Positions 52,516 through 62,111 of a stretch of 64,000 bases of DNA are shown in pieces; the first letter of the stretch is position 1; every line of letters starts with the position of its first letter. The stretch covers positions 460,887 through 524,886 of the forward strand of contig NZ_FOOT01000004.1 of the NCBI RefSeq assembly GCF_900113285.1. Direction: 5' to 3'. The DNA is from Pontibacter chinhatensis (lineage in GTDB: Bacteria; Bacteroidota; Bacteroidia; Cytophagales; Hymenobacteraceae). The notes beneath the pieces were generated by a model. That model was not told the origin of the DNA, ran no database searches, and saw only the letters and a list, made by a program, of their open reading frames with translations. A program made the translations under genes and the position numbers.

Positions 52516-54087
52516 TTAGACGCCAAGCAATAAGCGCATCGGATCTTCCAGCAGTTCCTTCACACGTACCAGGAAGCTTACCGACTCACGGCCATCGATG
52601 ATGCGGTGGTCGTAAGAAAGGGCTAGGTACATCATCGGGCGGATCTCTACTTGGCCGTTAACGGCTACCGGGCGCTGCACGATGTTGTGCATACCAAGTA
52701 TAGCCGACTGCGGCGCGTTGATGATAGGCGTAGACATCATGGAGCCGAACACACCACCGTTGGTGATGGTGAAGGTACCGCCTGTCATCTCCTCGATAGA
52801 AAGCTTGCCGTCACGGGCTTTTTTGGCCAGGCGCACCACTTCCTTCTCAATGCCGTCCAGCGACAGACCTTCCGCGTTGCGGATAACCGGCACCACCAGG
52901 CCCTTTGGAGAAGAAACGGCGATCGACACATCTACAAAATCATTAAAGACAATGTCGTTGCCATCGATCTGGGCGTTTACTGCCGGCCACTCCTGCAGCG
53001 CTACAGTACAAGCCTTCGTGAAGAACGACATAAAGCCCAGGCCAACGTCATGCTTCTCTTTGAACTTGTCTTTATACTTGGCGCGGATGTCCATAATAGG
53101 CTTCATGTCTACCTCGTTGAAGGTGGTGAGCATGGCCGTTTCGTTTTTCACCGTTACCAGTCGGCGGGCAACTGTTTTGCGCAGGGAGCTCATCTTCTCG
53201 CGGCGCTGGTTGCGGTCGCCGGTAGCGGCAGGCGCCTCGCTGGCGGCCGCTTGCTTAGGAGCAGCCGCAGCCGGTTTGGCAGCAGCTTTCTGCGCGTTCT
53301 GGGCATCCTCCTTCGTAATGCGACCGCCACGGCCAGAGCCCTGAACATCGGCAGGGTTTATACCTTTTTCAGCAAGGATTTTTCCGGCAGCCGGCGATGG
53401 AGTGCCGGAAGCGTATGTCTGCGCACCTGACGGAGCTGAAGCAGACTGGGCAGCCACGTGCTGTGTAGCGGCCTCCTGCTTGGCATTTGCCTGAGCATTA
53501 GCCTGAACCTGGCCTGCACCCGGTACGATGCGGCAAAGCAAGCCACCAATTTCTACCGTGTCGCCCTGCTGCGCCACGATTTGCAGGGTGCCGGCTGCCT
53601 CGGCTGGCAGCTCAAAGGTAGCCTTGTCAGACTCCAGTTCGGCAATAACTTCGTCCATCTCTACATGGTCGCCATCCTTTTTCAGCCAGCTGGCAATGGT
53701 TACCTCCGTGATGGACTCGCCTACGGTTGGCACTTTCATTTCCACGGTCTCGCCGGCGCCGCCTGTGGTGGCAGCGGGCGCAGCCCCTTGCGCCGCCGCT
53801 GGTGCAGCAGCTTGCTCAGCAGCAGGAGCCGATGGAGCGGATGCCGCAGCACCGTCCTGATCGATCTGGCAGATGACACCTCCTACTTCGATGGTGTCGC
53901 CTTCCTGTGCTACAATGCGTAAAATGCCTGCGGCTTCGGCTGGCAGTTCGAATGTGGCTTTGTCAGACTCGAGTTCCGCAATCACCTCATCCATCTCCAC
54001 GCGGTCGCCGTCATTTTTTAGCCACTTGGCTATCGTTACCTCGGTGATGGACTCACCTACGGCAGGCACTTTAACTTCTAAGCTCAT
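52516..54087 (-). CDS. sucB: 2-oxoglutarate dehydrogenase E2 (dihydrolipoyl succinyltransferase), two lipoyl domains
   Basis: 523 residues: lipoyl domain 1 (Lys43 in ELESDKATF), Ala/Pro linker, lipoyl domain 2 (Lys155 in an identical ELESDKATF), linker, E3/E1-binding domain ([27 protein letters not shown] in parts), and a catalytic domain with SYDHRIIDG near the end. Most OdhB/SucB proteins have one lipoyl domain. The two domains are nearly identical, suggesting duplication. Next to sucA, with an AT-rich spacer of 127 bp (54088-54214) made of ATTAATGATTAATGA-like words. Confidence 0.95.
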   Translation of the reverse strand: MSLEVKVPAVGESITEVTIAKWLKNDGDRVEMDEVIAELESDKATFELPAEAAGILRIVAQEGDTIEVGGVICQIDQDGAAASAPSAPAAEQAAAPAAAQGAAPAATTGGAGETVEMKVPTVGESITEVTIASWLKKDGDHVEMDEVIAELESDKATFELPAEAAGTLQIVAQQGDTVEIGGLLCRIVPGAGQVQANAQANAKQEAATQHVAAQSASAPSGAQTYASGTPSPAAGKILAEKGINPADVQGSGRGGRITKEDAQNAQKAAAKPAAAAPKQAAASEAPAATGDRNQRREKMSSLRKTVARRLVTVKNETAMLTTFNEVDMKPIMDIRAKYKDKFKEKHDVGLGFMSFFTKACTVALQEWPAVNAQIDGNDIVFNDFVDVSIAVSSPKGLVVPVIRNAEGLSLDGIEKEVVRLAKKARDGKLSIEEMTGGTFTITNGGVFGSMMSTPIINAPQSAILGMHNIVQRPVAVNGQVEIRPMMYLALSYDHRIIDGRESVSFLVRVKELLEDPMRLLLGV

Positions 54088-54214
54088 ATTTTATCAGAAT
54101 TATGAATTACAAATTTTGAATTACGAGTGATTAATGATTAATGACGAATGAGAAATGAATAATAAACTCACACACTCCACCCACCATCAATCATTAATCA
54201 TTACTCATTATTAA

Positions 54215-56971
54215 TTAGATAGCGAAAGCGCGCTCGATTAGCTCCTGCTGCTCTTTGGCGTGCACTTTCAGGTAACCGGTTGCCGGCGATGCACTGGCCT
54301 TACGAGCCACTACATCTTCCACGCCATGGCGCATGATGCGCAGGATGTACGTCCAGGCGCCCATGTTCTCCGGCTCTTCCTGCACCCAGTATACTTTCGC
54401 GTTTTTATACTTGCTCAGTTCGGCCTCCAGCTGCACCTTAGGGAACGGCGCCAGCTGCTCCAGGCGGATGATGGCCACATCCTGGCGGTTGTTCTTCTGC
54501 TGCTCTTCCATCAGGTCGAAGTATACTTTACCGGAGCACAGCAACACTTTCGTTACCGCCTCAGCCGAAGCATACGCATCACCTATTACTTCTCTGAAAC
54601 CACCAGAGGTGAAGTCCTCCACCGGAGAAACAACAGCCGGGTGGCGCAGCAACGACTTAGGCGACATGTTGATAGCAGGCTTGCGGAATGGCAGGGCCAG
54701 CTGACGGCGCATGAAGTGGAATAGGTTGGCAGGTGTGGTGATGTAGGTCACAAACATGTTGTTCTCGGCTGCCAGCTGCAGGAAGCGCTCAGGACGGGCG
54801 TTGGAGTGCTCCGGTCCCTGGCCCTCGTAGCCATGCGGCAAGAGCATCACCAGTCCGTTCATACGCTGCCACTTAGACTCTGTGGAAGAGATAAACTGGT
54901 CAATCATCACCTGGGCACCGTTGGCAAAGTCACCGAACTGGGCTTCCCAGATTACGAGTGCGTTCGGGTTGGCCATCGCATAGCCAAACTCAAACCCAAG
55001 CACGCCATACTCCGAAAGCAGCGAGTTGTAGATCTCAAACGAAGCCTGCTCCTCGCTCATGTGGTTCAGGCTGTTGTAAGGCGCACTGGTGTTCGCGTCG
55101 CGCAGCACGGCATGGCGGTGCGAGAAGGTACCTCGCTGCACGTCCTGGCCGGAGAAACGAACGATTTTGCCTTCCAGCAGCACAGAGCCGTAAGCCAGTA
55201 ACTCACCGGCGGCCCAGTTCAGCTGCTTGGTCTCGAAGAACATCTCCTTACGCTCCTTCAGCAGCTTCTCGATCTGCTTGAGCGGCTTAAAGCCTTGCGG
55301 CAATGTAGTAAGCGCTCTGCCCACGGTTTCTACCACCTCAGCAGATACTCCTGTCTCCGGAGACTGGTCGAAGTCTTCTGGCTTGGAACGACGCAGGCTC
55401 TGCCACTCCTTCTCCAGCACCTGGTAGTTGTATGGCAGCGGCTTTTGCTTCACCATGTCCAGACGGTCCTGCAGCAGGTTGCGGAACTCCTTGTCCATGC
55501 TCTGGGCCAGTTCTGCGTCTACCTCTCCGCGGGTGATCAACTGCTTGTTGTATACTTCGCGCGGGTTAGGGTGCTTCGAGATGATGTTGTACAGCTGCGG
55601 CTGCGTAAACTTCGGCTCATCAGACTCGTTGTGGCCATGGCGGCGGTAGCACACCATGTCGATGAAGATATCGTTGTTGTAGCGCTGGCGGTACTCCATG
55701 GCCATGCGCATGGCAAATACCACAGCCTCCGGATCGTCGCCGTTTACGTGCAGCACCGGCGCATCAATTATCTTAGCTACATCCGTGCTGTAGATAGACG
55801 AGCGGGCGTCTTCAAAGTCCGTCGTAAAACCAACCTGGTTGTTGATCACGAAGTGGATGGTGCCGCCGGTGTCATAACCACGCAGGTTTGCCATCTGGGT
55901 CACTTCGTAAACGATGCCCTGGCCAGCCACAGCAGCGTCGCCGTGTATCAGGATTGGCAACACCTTGTCGGGGTCTTTGCCATACATGCAGTCAATTTTG
56001 GCACGCACGAAGCCTTCTACCACCGGGTTTACCGCCTCCAGGTGCGATGGGTTCGGGGCCAGCTTCAGGTTTACCTTCTTGCCTGACGGTGTTTCCACCT
56101 CAGAAGAGAAGCCCATGTGGTATTTCACGTCGCCATCACCCATCGTCAGGTCCGGCACGGCAGTTCCCTCAAACTCAGAGAAAATCTGCTCATAGGTTTT
56201 GCCCATGATGTTGGCCAGCACGTTCAGGCGGCCGCGGTGCGCCATGCCTATGACCACTTCCTCCACGCCAAGCTCGGAGGCTTTGTCAATAGCGGCATCC
56301 AGGGCAGGGATGGTTGTTTCGCCACCCTCCAGCGAGAAGCGCTTCTGGCCCAGGAACTTCGTATGCAGGAAGTTCTCAAACACCACCGCCTCGTTTAGCT
56401 TGGAGAGGATGCGTTTTTTATACTCGATACCCGGATTAAAATTCAGGGAGTCGCGCTCAATCTTCTGCTTAAACCAGTCCAGCATCTCCGGGTCGCGGAT
56501 GTACATGTACTCAAAGCCGATGGAGCCGGTATAGATTTTCTTCAGGGCCGCCTCAATATCGCGCAGCGTAGCCGGCCCGATACCGATGATTTCCCCTACC
56601 TGGAACACAGTATCCAGGTCGGCGTCTGTCAGTCCGAAGTCGGAAAGGTCAAGCCTTGCCTTACGGTCTTTGCGGGGCCTCACCGGGTTGGTGTTGGAGC
56701 GCAGGTGGCCGCGCGTGCGGTAGGCGTGGATCAGGTTGCGAACGGCAACCTCTTTCTCAGATTCACCGGCGGCAACTGCACCTTTTGCAGGGGCGGCAGC
56801 AAGGCCTTCGGCAGCTTCATGGCCGTTTTCACCATAGGCTGTTGAAAACTCATAGCCCTCGAAAAATTTGCGCCATCCAAAATCAACCGATTCCGGATCC
56901 TGCTGATAAGACTTGTACAGCCCCTCGATGTAATCGCCATGCGCGTTGGCGATGTAAGTATATTTATCCAT
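54215..56971 (-). CDS. sucA: 2-oxoglutarate dehydrogenase E1
   Basis: A 918-residue thiamine-diphosphate enzyme that decarboxylates 2-oxoglutarate in the TCA cycle. Motifs are the N-terminal ANAHGDYIEGLYKSYQQDPESVD (in parts), GMAHRGRLNVLANI, HGDAAVAGQGIVYE, NNQVGFTT, RRHGHNESDEP, and the C-terminal LPHGYEGQGPEHSNARPERFLQL. First gene of sucA-sucB-lpdA, with its own textbook promoter. Confidence 0.97.
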   Translation of the reverse strand: MDKYTYIANAHGDYIEGLYKSYQQDPESVDFGWRKFFEGYEFSTAYGENGHEAAEGLAAAPAKGAVAAGESEKEVAVRNLIHAYRTRGHLRSNTNPVRPRKDRKARLDLSDFGLTDADLDTVFQVGEIIGIGPATLRDIEAALKKIYTGSIGFEYMYIRDPEMLDWFKQKIERDSLNFNPGIEYKKRILSKLNEAVVFENFLHTKFLGQKRFSLEGGETTIPALDAAIDKASELGVEEVVIGMAHRGRLNVLANIMGKTYEQIFSEFEGTAVPDLTMGDGDVKYHMGFSSEVETPSGKKVNLKLAPNPSHLEAVNPVVEGFVRAKIDCMYGKDPDKVLPILIHGDAAVAGQGIVYEVTQMANLRGYDTGGTIHFVINNQVGFTTDFEDARSSIYSTDVAKIIDAPVLHVNGDDPEAVVFAMRMAMEYRQRYNNDIFIDMVCYRRHGHNESDEPKFTQPQLYNIISKHPNPREVYNKQLITRGEVDAELAQSMDKEFRNLLQDRLDMVKQKPLPYNYQVLEKEWQSLRRSKPEDFDQSPETGVSAEVVETVGRALTTLPQGFKPLKQIEKLLKERKEMFFETKQLNWAAGELLAYGSVLLEGKIVRFSGQDVQRGTFSHRHAVLRDANTSAPYNSLNHMSEEQASFEIYNSLLSEYGVLGFEFGYAMANPNALVIWEAQFGDFANGAQVMIDQFISSTESKWQRMNGLVMLLPHGYEGQGPEHSNARPERFLQLAAENNMFVTYITTPANLFHFMRRQLALPFRKPAINMSPKSLLRHPAVVSPVEDFTSGGFREVIGDAYASAEAVTKVLLCSGKVYFDLMEEQQKNNRQDVAIIRLEQLAPFPKVQLEAELSKYKNAKVYWVQEEPENMGAWTYILRIMRHGVEDVVARKASASPATGYLKVHAKEQQELIERAFAI

Positions 56972-56999
56972 AGTATAGAACTACTGCATGTGTTACCGG

Positions 57000-57029
57000 C
57001 AAAGTTAGAGGTATTCTCGAAAAATCAAA
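57000..57029 (-). promoter_or_regulatory. promoter of sucA
   Basis: On the minus strand: TTTG (57029-57026), 18 nt, TAACTTTG (57007-57000), 29 nt before the sucA ATG. A full match to the Bacteroidota consensus. The gap from 57030 to 57525 has AAGTATA copies but no gene that I can support. Confidence 0.85.
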
Positions 57030-57525
57030 TAACATGGATTCGCATTAGCAAATATGCCTAGTCTTCAATACAAAAACCTCTAATAGCATACCCTATTTAT
57101 GCTGTTGCGGTTACTTGTATACTAGGGTTTAACTCATAATTACTAAGTATGTTTAAAGTAGGTGGCCCTACACCAGCAGTCTGTGGATATACTTGGATCT
57201 GATGGACAGAGGTTGATACGGCTGTAAAGGCTCAGTTTTATACTTTAATCGCTGGCTTTCCTCTATTTATATTTTTAGTGTAGCAAGCTGAAGTATAACA
57301 GCTGTGCCAGGATCATATTATGAGCCTCATCGCGCCAAGCATAAAAGTTCAACTATAATATGGATAAGTTATAGTTACTTATAGGCCGTCTGTTTCCTGT
57401 TACTACGGTAAATATAGCTGCACCTTTATAGCAGTAAAGTAGTTCATGCTGCAATAACCTTCTGCTTACGGGCACGAGGCCGGTCAACAATGCAGACATT
57501 ATCGGTCCTATAACCTGAGGGAAAT

Positions 57526-57822
57526 ATGTATAGCTATCTGCTGGAAGAACTATCGAAGGCAATCGGGGCAAGGCTCCTGGTAAGCTTCGAATATGAGGGG
57601 GAGTCCCATGTGGTGGAGCCGCATTTGCTGGGGCAGAATAAGCAGAACGAGTCGTGCTTGCTTGCGTGGCGCCTGACCAGGGCCGGGCAGCAGCAGGGGT
57701 GGCGATGTTATCTGCTGAGCGACATGCAGCACGCAAAGCTTCTTGATGAGCGATTCAACAAAAAGCGCCCTGGCTACGACCCTTACGACAACACCATGAC
57801 TCGTATTTACTACCGTATCTGA
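57526..57822 (+). CDS. small WYL-domain-like protein
   Basis: 98 residues: AIGARLLVSFEYEGESHVVEPHLLGQN, LLAWRLTRAGQQQGWRCYLLSDM in parts and KLLDERFNKKRPGYDPYDNTMTRIYY. The order (F.Y....RVVEPHLLG, then a strand with W/F, then L..ERF..RPGY) matches a stand-alone WYL domain, a ligand-sensing fold often found in transcription factors and defence-linked regulators. No DNA-binding domain is attached. It precedes the vsr gene by 130 bp. Confidence 0.7.
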   Translation: MYSYLLEELSKAIGARLLVSFEYEGESHVVEPHLLGQNKQNESCLLAWRLTRAGQQQGWRCYLLSDMQHAKLLDERFNKKRPGYDPYDNTMTRIYYRI

Positions 57823-57952
57823 TACAGACTTTCCCGCGTACGCCTCTCCAAGTTATGAAGACCGCCTGCTGACAGGCCGAGTAATGTTATCTGGAAGTAT
57901 AAAACTAAGTTAAAATCATTGGTGTTATGCCTGTGCATCAACTGGTGTAGCA

Positions 57953-58423
57953 TTGCTAAAGAAAAGAAAGTACAGGAAACCCCAGGCTCCCCTTACAGCA
58001 CAGGAAAGGGTGAGCCGCTATATGCGGGGAAACAAGTCCAGGAACACACTGCCTGAGCTAAGGCTCCGGAAAGCACTTTGGGCCGCTGGCCTACGCGGCT
58101 ACCGGGTGCACTGGCCAAAGGCGCCGGGCAAGCCAGATATCTGCTACCCCTCCCGCCGCCTGGCTATTTTTGTGCATGGGTGCTTCTGGCACCGCTGCCC
58201 TTACTGCTTGCCCGCCCTCCCCAAAACCAACACCGTTTTCTGGCAAAGTAAGTTCAAGGCAAACCTGGCCCGCGATGCAAAGTATAAGCACATGTACCGC
58301 GAAGCAGGTTGGCAGCGCCTGGTGGTTTGGGAGTGCCAGCTAAAGCAGGGCCAGCAAAGTATAGTCGCCCTGATCCGCGAGCTGCACAGCGGCGTGCCCG
58401 CCAGTTGGGAATTAGCGGCTTGA
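57953..58423 (+). CDS. vsr: very short patch repair endonuclease Vsr
   Basis: A 156-residue nicking enzyme for T:G mismatches arising from 5-methylcytosine deamination. Motifs are RYMRGNKSRNTLPELRLRKAL, the catalytic PGKPDICYPSRRLAIFVHGCFWH (Asp in KPD, His in HGCFWH), zinc-type Cys/His (CFWHRCPYC) and VWECQL. The start is TTG 57953; no ATG precedes the conserved region. Vsr genes normally adjoin a cytosine-5 methyltransferase; none is within the window. Confidence 0.9.
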   Translation: MLKKRKYRKPQAPLTAQERVSRYMRGNKSRNTLPELRLRKALWAAGLRGYRVHWPKAPGKPDICYPSRRLAIFVHGCFWHRCPYCLPALPKTNTVFWQSKFKANLARDAKYKHMYREAGWQRLVVWECQLKQGQQSIVALIRELHSGVPASWELAA

Positions 58424-58491
58424 GAAGTATAAACCAATAGAAAGTATAGAATTTTCTTTAACTTCAGGGGACACTAATCTATACTTTCACT

Positions 58492-60225
58492 ATGAAGAGA
58501 CATATCCCGATCCTGGGCCTTCTCGGGCTGCTGGCCATGGGCTGTAACGAGAGCTCGAGGCAGGTGAGTGAAGCGGAACAGGAAGCCGCCACCGCCGACA
58601 GCACCAACCTGCAACCTGCGCTGCAAAGCATCACCGCTGAGAGCCTGCTGGCCCATACCACCACCCTTTCCTCTGATGCATTCGAAGGCCGTGCTCCCGG
58701 CTCTGTAGGGGAGGATTCCACGGTAGCGTACCTGACCCGCCACTTTAAGCAGCTGGGCCTGCAGCCCGGCAACCCCGACGGCACCTATGTGCAGAATGTA
58801 CCCATGTTCGGCTACACCCCTAGCCCGAAGGCCACTATTACGGCTAATGGCAAAAATATCCCGCTCAGTTTCCCGAATGACTACGTAGCCCTTACCCGCC
58901 GCTATGTGGAGAGCGTGGACTTGAACAACTCTGACATGGTGTTCGTGGGTTATGGGGTGGTGGCTCCGGAGTATGGCTGGGACGACTATAAAGGCCTGGA
59001 TGTGAAAGGCAAAACCATTGTAATGCTGGTAAACGACCCGCCTGTGGAAGACCCGCAAACCCCTGGGCAGCTGGATAGCACCATGTTTGGCGGCAAAGCC
59101 ATGACCTACTATGGCCGCTGGACCTATAAGTATGAAATAGCCGCAGAGAAAGGCGCCGCTGCTGCCATCATCATCCACGAAACCGGCCCGGCAGGATATC
59201 CTTACGAGGTCATCTCCGGCAGCCACAGCCGCGAAGGGGTCGAGATCATCACCCCCGATAAAAACATGAACCGCGCTGAGGTGGAGGCCTGGATAACAGA
59301 GCCGAAGGCCCGTGAGCTGTTCACCGTCCTGGGCAATAATTTCGATGCGCTGAAGGAAGCAGCCAAGAAGAAAGACTTCAAACCGGTTCCGCTGAAGGCC
59401 ACCGCCAGCTTTAACATCAAAAACAAGCTACGTGAGGTGCAATCGCAGAACGTGATAGCCAAGCTGGAGGGCTCTGACCCGAAACTGAAGGATGAGTATG
59501 TGATCTACACTGCGCACTGGGACCACCTTGGCAAAGACCCTAACCTGCAGGGCGACCAGATTTATAACGGCGCGCAGGATAACGCTACAGGTACCGCTGC
59601 CCTGCTCGAGCTGGCGAAGGCGTTCAGCCAAATGAAAACCAAGCCTAAGCGTTCTATACTTTTCCTAGCGGTGACAGCTGAGGAGAAGGGCCTCTTGGGT
59701 TCTAAATACTATGCCAGCAGCAATCCGCTGTACCCACTGGCGAAAACGGTTGCCGTTATCAACATGGATGTGCTGAACGCCTATGGCCCAACTGAAGATG
59801 TAGTGGTGGTTGGCTTTGGCAACTCTACCCTGGAGGATGTGCTCGCAGAAGAGGCCAAATCCCAGAACCGCCGCATTGTGCCGGAAGCTAATCCAGAGGT
59901 TGGCTCTTTCTACCGCTCTGACCACTTTGAGTTTGCCAAGCAAGGCGTGCCTGCGCTGTATGCCAGCTCTGGCGTGATAGCCCGCAACCAGCCGGCGGAT
60001 TACGTGAAAAAATGGAAGGAGAATTATACTACCAACGATTACCACAAACCTTCTGACGAGGTGCGCGATGACTGGAACCTGGAAGGTGCGGTAGAAGACC
60101 TGCAACTATTCCTGCGTGTGGGCTACCGTGTGGCAAACACAGAAGCCTTCCCTGAGTGGAAAGAGGGCACTGAGTTTAAGGCTAAGCGCGAAGAAACTCT
60201 TTCCAGGGCAGCTTCCTCTAACTAA
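58492..60225 (+). CDS. M28-family zinc metallopeptidase, lipoprotein
   Basis: 577 residues: lipobox LLAMGC (Cys18), an inserted PA-like domain (about 130-300), and an M28 catalytic domain with metal and catalytic residues in [41 protein letters not shown] and RSDHFEF. It is an aminopeptidase or carboxypeptidase type exopeptidase on the envelope. TATACTT lies just before the ATG. A terminator follows. Confidence 0.93.
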   Translation: MKRHIPILGLLGLLAMGCNESSRQVSEAEQEAATADSTNLQPALQSITAESLLAHTTTLSSDAFEGRAPGSVGEDSTVAYLTRHFKQLGLQPGNPDGTYVQNVPMFGYTPSPKATITANGKNIPLSFPNDYVALTRRYVESVDLNNSDMVFVGYGVVAPEYGWDDYKGLDVKGKTIVMLVNDPPVEDPQTPGQLDSTMFGGKAMTYYGRWTYKYEIAAEKGAAAAIIIHETGPAGYPYEVISGSHSREGVEIITPDKNMNRAEVEAWITEPKARELFTVLGNNFDALKEAAKKKDFKPVPLKATASFNIKNKLREVQSQNVIAKLEGSDPKLKDEYVIYTAHWDHLGKDPNLQGDQIYNGAQDNATGTAALLELAKAFSQMKTKPKRSILFLAVTAEEKGLLGSKYYASSNPLYPLAKTVAVINMDVLNAYGPTEDVVVVGFGNSTLEDVLAEEAKSQNRRIVPEANPEVGSFYRSDHFEFAKQGVPALYASSGVIARNQPADYVKKWKENYTTNDYHKPSDEVRDDWNLEGAVEDLQLFLRVGYRVANTEAFPEWKEGTEFKAKREETLSRAASSN

Positions 60226-60251
60226 GCCTCAGAACACTATTATACTTTCTA

Positions 60252-60284
60252 GCCCGCTGCCTGTAGCAGCGGGCTTATTTTTTG
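60252..60284 (+). terminator. rho-independent terminator after the peptidase
   Basis: GCCCGCTGC and GCAGCGGGC arms, loop CTGTA, T-rich tail. From 60285 to 60536 there is no gene. Confidence 0.9.
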
Positions 60285-60542
60285 CTGCGTCCTGTCGTCT
60301 TATACTTTCTACCGTAGTTCACCACTGCCGTAACGCAATCAGTGCAGTTAAACATATCATCAATAAAGTTATATTTACACTTGTGATGTGCATTTCCTAT
60401 AGCAGCCATCCACTCTGTTTTCATGTCTATTAACCCACTAATCTGAGCCGTCTACTTTAAAATAGTCTACTTTATACTTTGTATAGGGTTACTTGCTTTT
60501 GCCTTTCGTATTAATAAGTACAAAATCAACGATGTAATGATT

Positions 60543-60773
60543 ATGAAAAAGATATTGAAATTCGCTTTTGCCGCCTTTGCAGTTGTTGCTTTTACGGCAT
60601 GCGGCACCGACAATAATACTACAACAGAGTCAGACACAGTTGAGACTACGGACGAAACTGTGGATACTGATATGGATATGGATGAGGACACCACCATTGT
60701 TGTAGAAGACACTACCGTTAACGACGGGGTGGCTGACGAGATCAAGGAAGAGCAGCCTCCTGTTCAGCAATAA
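60543..60773 (+). CDS. small acidic lipoprotein
   Basis: 76 residues from ATG 60543 (an in-frame ATG two codons earlier is possible). Signal peptide with lipobox AFTAC, then a Thr/Asp/Glu-rich mature part (DTDMDMDEDTT) of low complexity ending PPVQQ. It could bind cations or act as a spacer on the envelope; there is no recognised domain. It has its own terminator. Confidence 0.72.
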   Translation: MKKILKFAFAAFAVVAFTACGTDNNTTTESDTVETTDETVDTDMDMDEDTTIVVEDTTVNDGVADEIKEEQPPVQQ

Positions 60774-60794
60774 CACATAAAGTATAAAGGTATG

Positions 60795-60829
60795 AAAAAG
60801 CCCCTGCCCCACGGTAGGGGCTTTTTTTG
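60795..60829 (+). terminator. rho-independent terminator
   Basis: AAAAGCCCCT and AGGGGCTTTT arms followed by a T-run. Confidence 0.9.
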
Positions 60830-60909
60830 TGCCCCGCCACAATGGCTTGCATGCCTAAAAAGAAACCTGCAGTAAAGTATAATGTGCCTTAACCTTCCTA
60901 TATTTAGGA

Positions 60910-62079
60910 ATGGAAAATACAACGCTGATTTTTGATGGCGTAACCATAAAACTGATTGAGCAACAGGAGCAGTTGGCGGAGGTGGTAAACCTGCTCAGCC
61001 AGAATAAAGAGCTTGCCCTGGATCTGGAGTTTGATCAGAATAGGTTCACCTATGGGTTTAATCTCTGCCTTGTCCAGATTGCCGATGAAAACGGTGTCTG
61101 CTATATCATTGATCCGTTTGCCGTGCAGAACCTGCAGCCGCTATTCGAGCTGTTCGGGAACAAGGACATCACTAAGATCATCCATCACTCCAACAACGAC
61201 ATCCTGCTGCTGGATAAAATGGGGTGCCGTATTCAGAACGTGATGGACACCGATGTGGCGGCAAAAATACTCAACTATGAGCGCTCATCGCTGGCTACGG
61301 TTCTAAAGGAGGAGTTTCAGATTGACATCGATAAGTCGCAACAGTCCAGCAACTGGAACAAGCGCCCTTTATCAGAGGCGCAGCTGCAGTATGCCGCTAT
61401 CGATGTTATCTACCTGCACCGTATCAAAGCGAAGCTGCTAAACGAGATAGAGCAGTTAGGCCGCCTGCACTGGCTACAGGAAGAGAATGAGTTGTTGGAG
61501 TCGCTCACCTACTCTGAGCCTGAGAACCCACACCTGAGGTTACGCAACGCCAACCGGCTCAACTACTACCAACAGTACATTCTTAAAAACCTGTATACTT
61601 TCAGGGAACAGATGGGCAAGCAGTTTAATAAGCCGGCCCCTTTCGTTATCTCCAATGATGCGCTAGTCGAATTAGCCAATAACCCGAATACTGATATTCA
61701 TGAGTGGCTGAATCATACCCGTGGTATACATGGAGGGTTGAAGCGGCCCCGGAATGAAAAACTGCTGAGGGATACCATCAAGGACGCCCAGAAAGAGGCA
61801 AAAGCCAACCACATCAGCCACGATTACCCGGAAAGCCGCTGGCAGCGACCGCTGCGCACTCCGGAAACCGAGCAACGCCGGGATGACCTGATTGCTGTTC
61901 AAAAGCGAGTTGTGGAAAAGTATGGTGAGTATGCAGCTCGTCTTATCATTACCCAAAGTGTTATCAATGACTATAGCTTTACCGGCGAGTTAAGATGCAC
62001 AAAGAGGTACGCCACTGCTATTTTGCTGCAAACAGCACAGGAGGTGGGCGTAGGTCTGCCACCCCCAAGACTTGAATAG
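60910..62079 (+). CDS. rnd: ribonuclease D family 3'-5' exonuclease
   Basis: 389 residues: DnaQ-like exonuclease with Exo I LALDLEFD (Asp-x-Glu), Exo II HHSNNDILLLDKMG and Exo III LQYAAIDVIYL; then an HRDC-like helical domain (QYILKNLYTFREQMGKQ ... APFVISNDALVELANN) and a C-terminal helical extension. It trims 3' ends of structured RNAs. Usual RNase D length is about 375. Confidence 0.93.
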   Translation: MENTTLIFDGVTIKLIEQQEQLAEVVNLLSQNKELALDLEFDQNRFTYGFNLCLVQIADENGVCYIIDPFAVQNLQPLFELFGNKDITKIIHHSNNDILLLDKMGCRIQNVMDTDVAAKILNYERSSLATVLKEEFQIDIDKSQQSSNWNKRPLSEAQLQYAAIDVIYLHRIKAKLLNEIEQLGRLHWLQEENELLESLTYSEPENPHLRLRNANRLNYYQQYILKNLYTFREQMGKQFNKPAPFVISNDALVELANNPNTDIHEWLNHTRGIHGGLKRPRNEKLLRDTIKDAQKEAKANHISHDYPESRWQRPLRTPETEQRRDDLIAVQKRVVEKYGEYAARLIITQSVINDYSFTGELRCTKRYATAILLQTAQEVGVGLPPPRLE

Positions 62080-62111
62080 TTACATTCTAAATAAACCAAT
62101 TTTCTTTACTT

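Noticed and set aside
57030..57525. Possible small RNA or tRNA in the sucA upstream gap
   Set aside because: No cloverleaf or strong structured element with promoter and terminator could be drawn.
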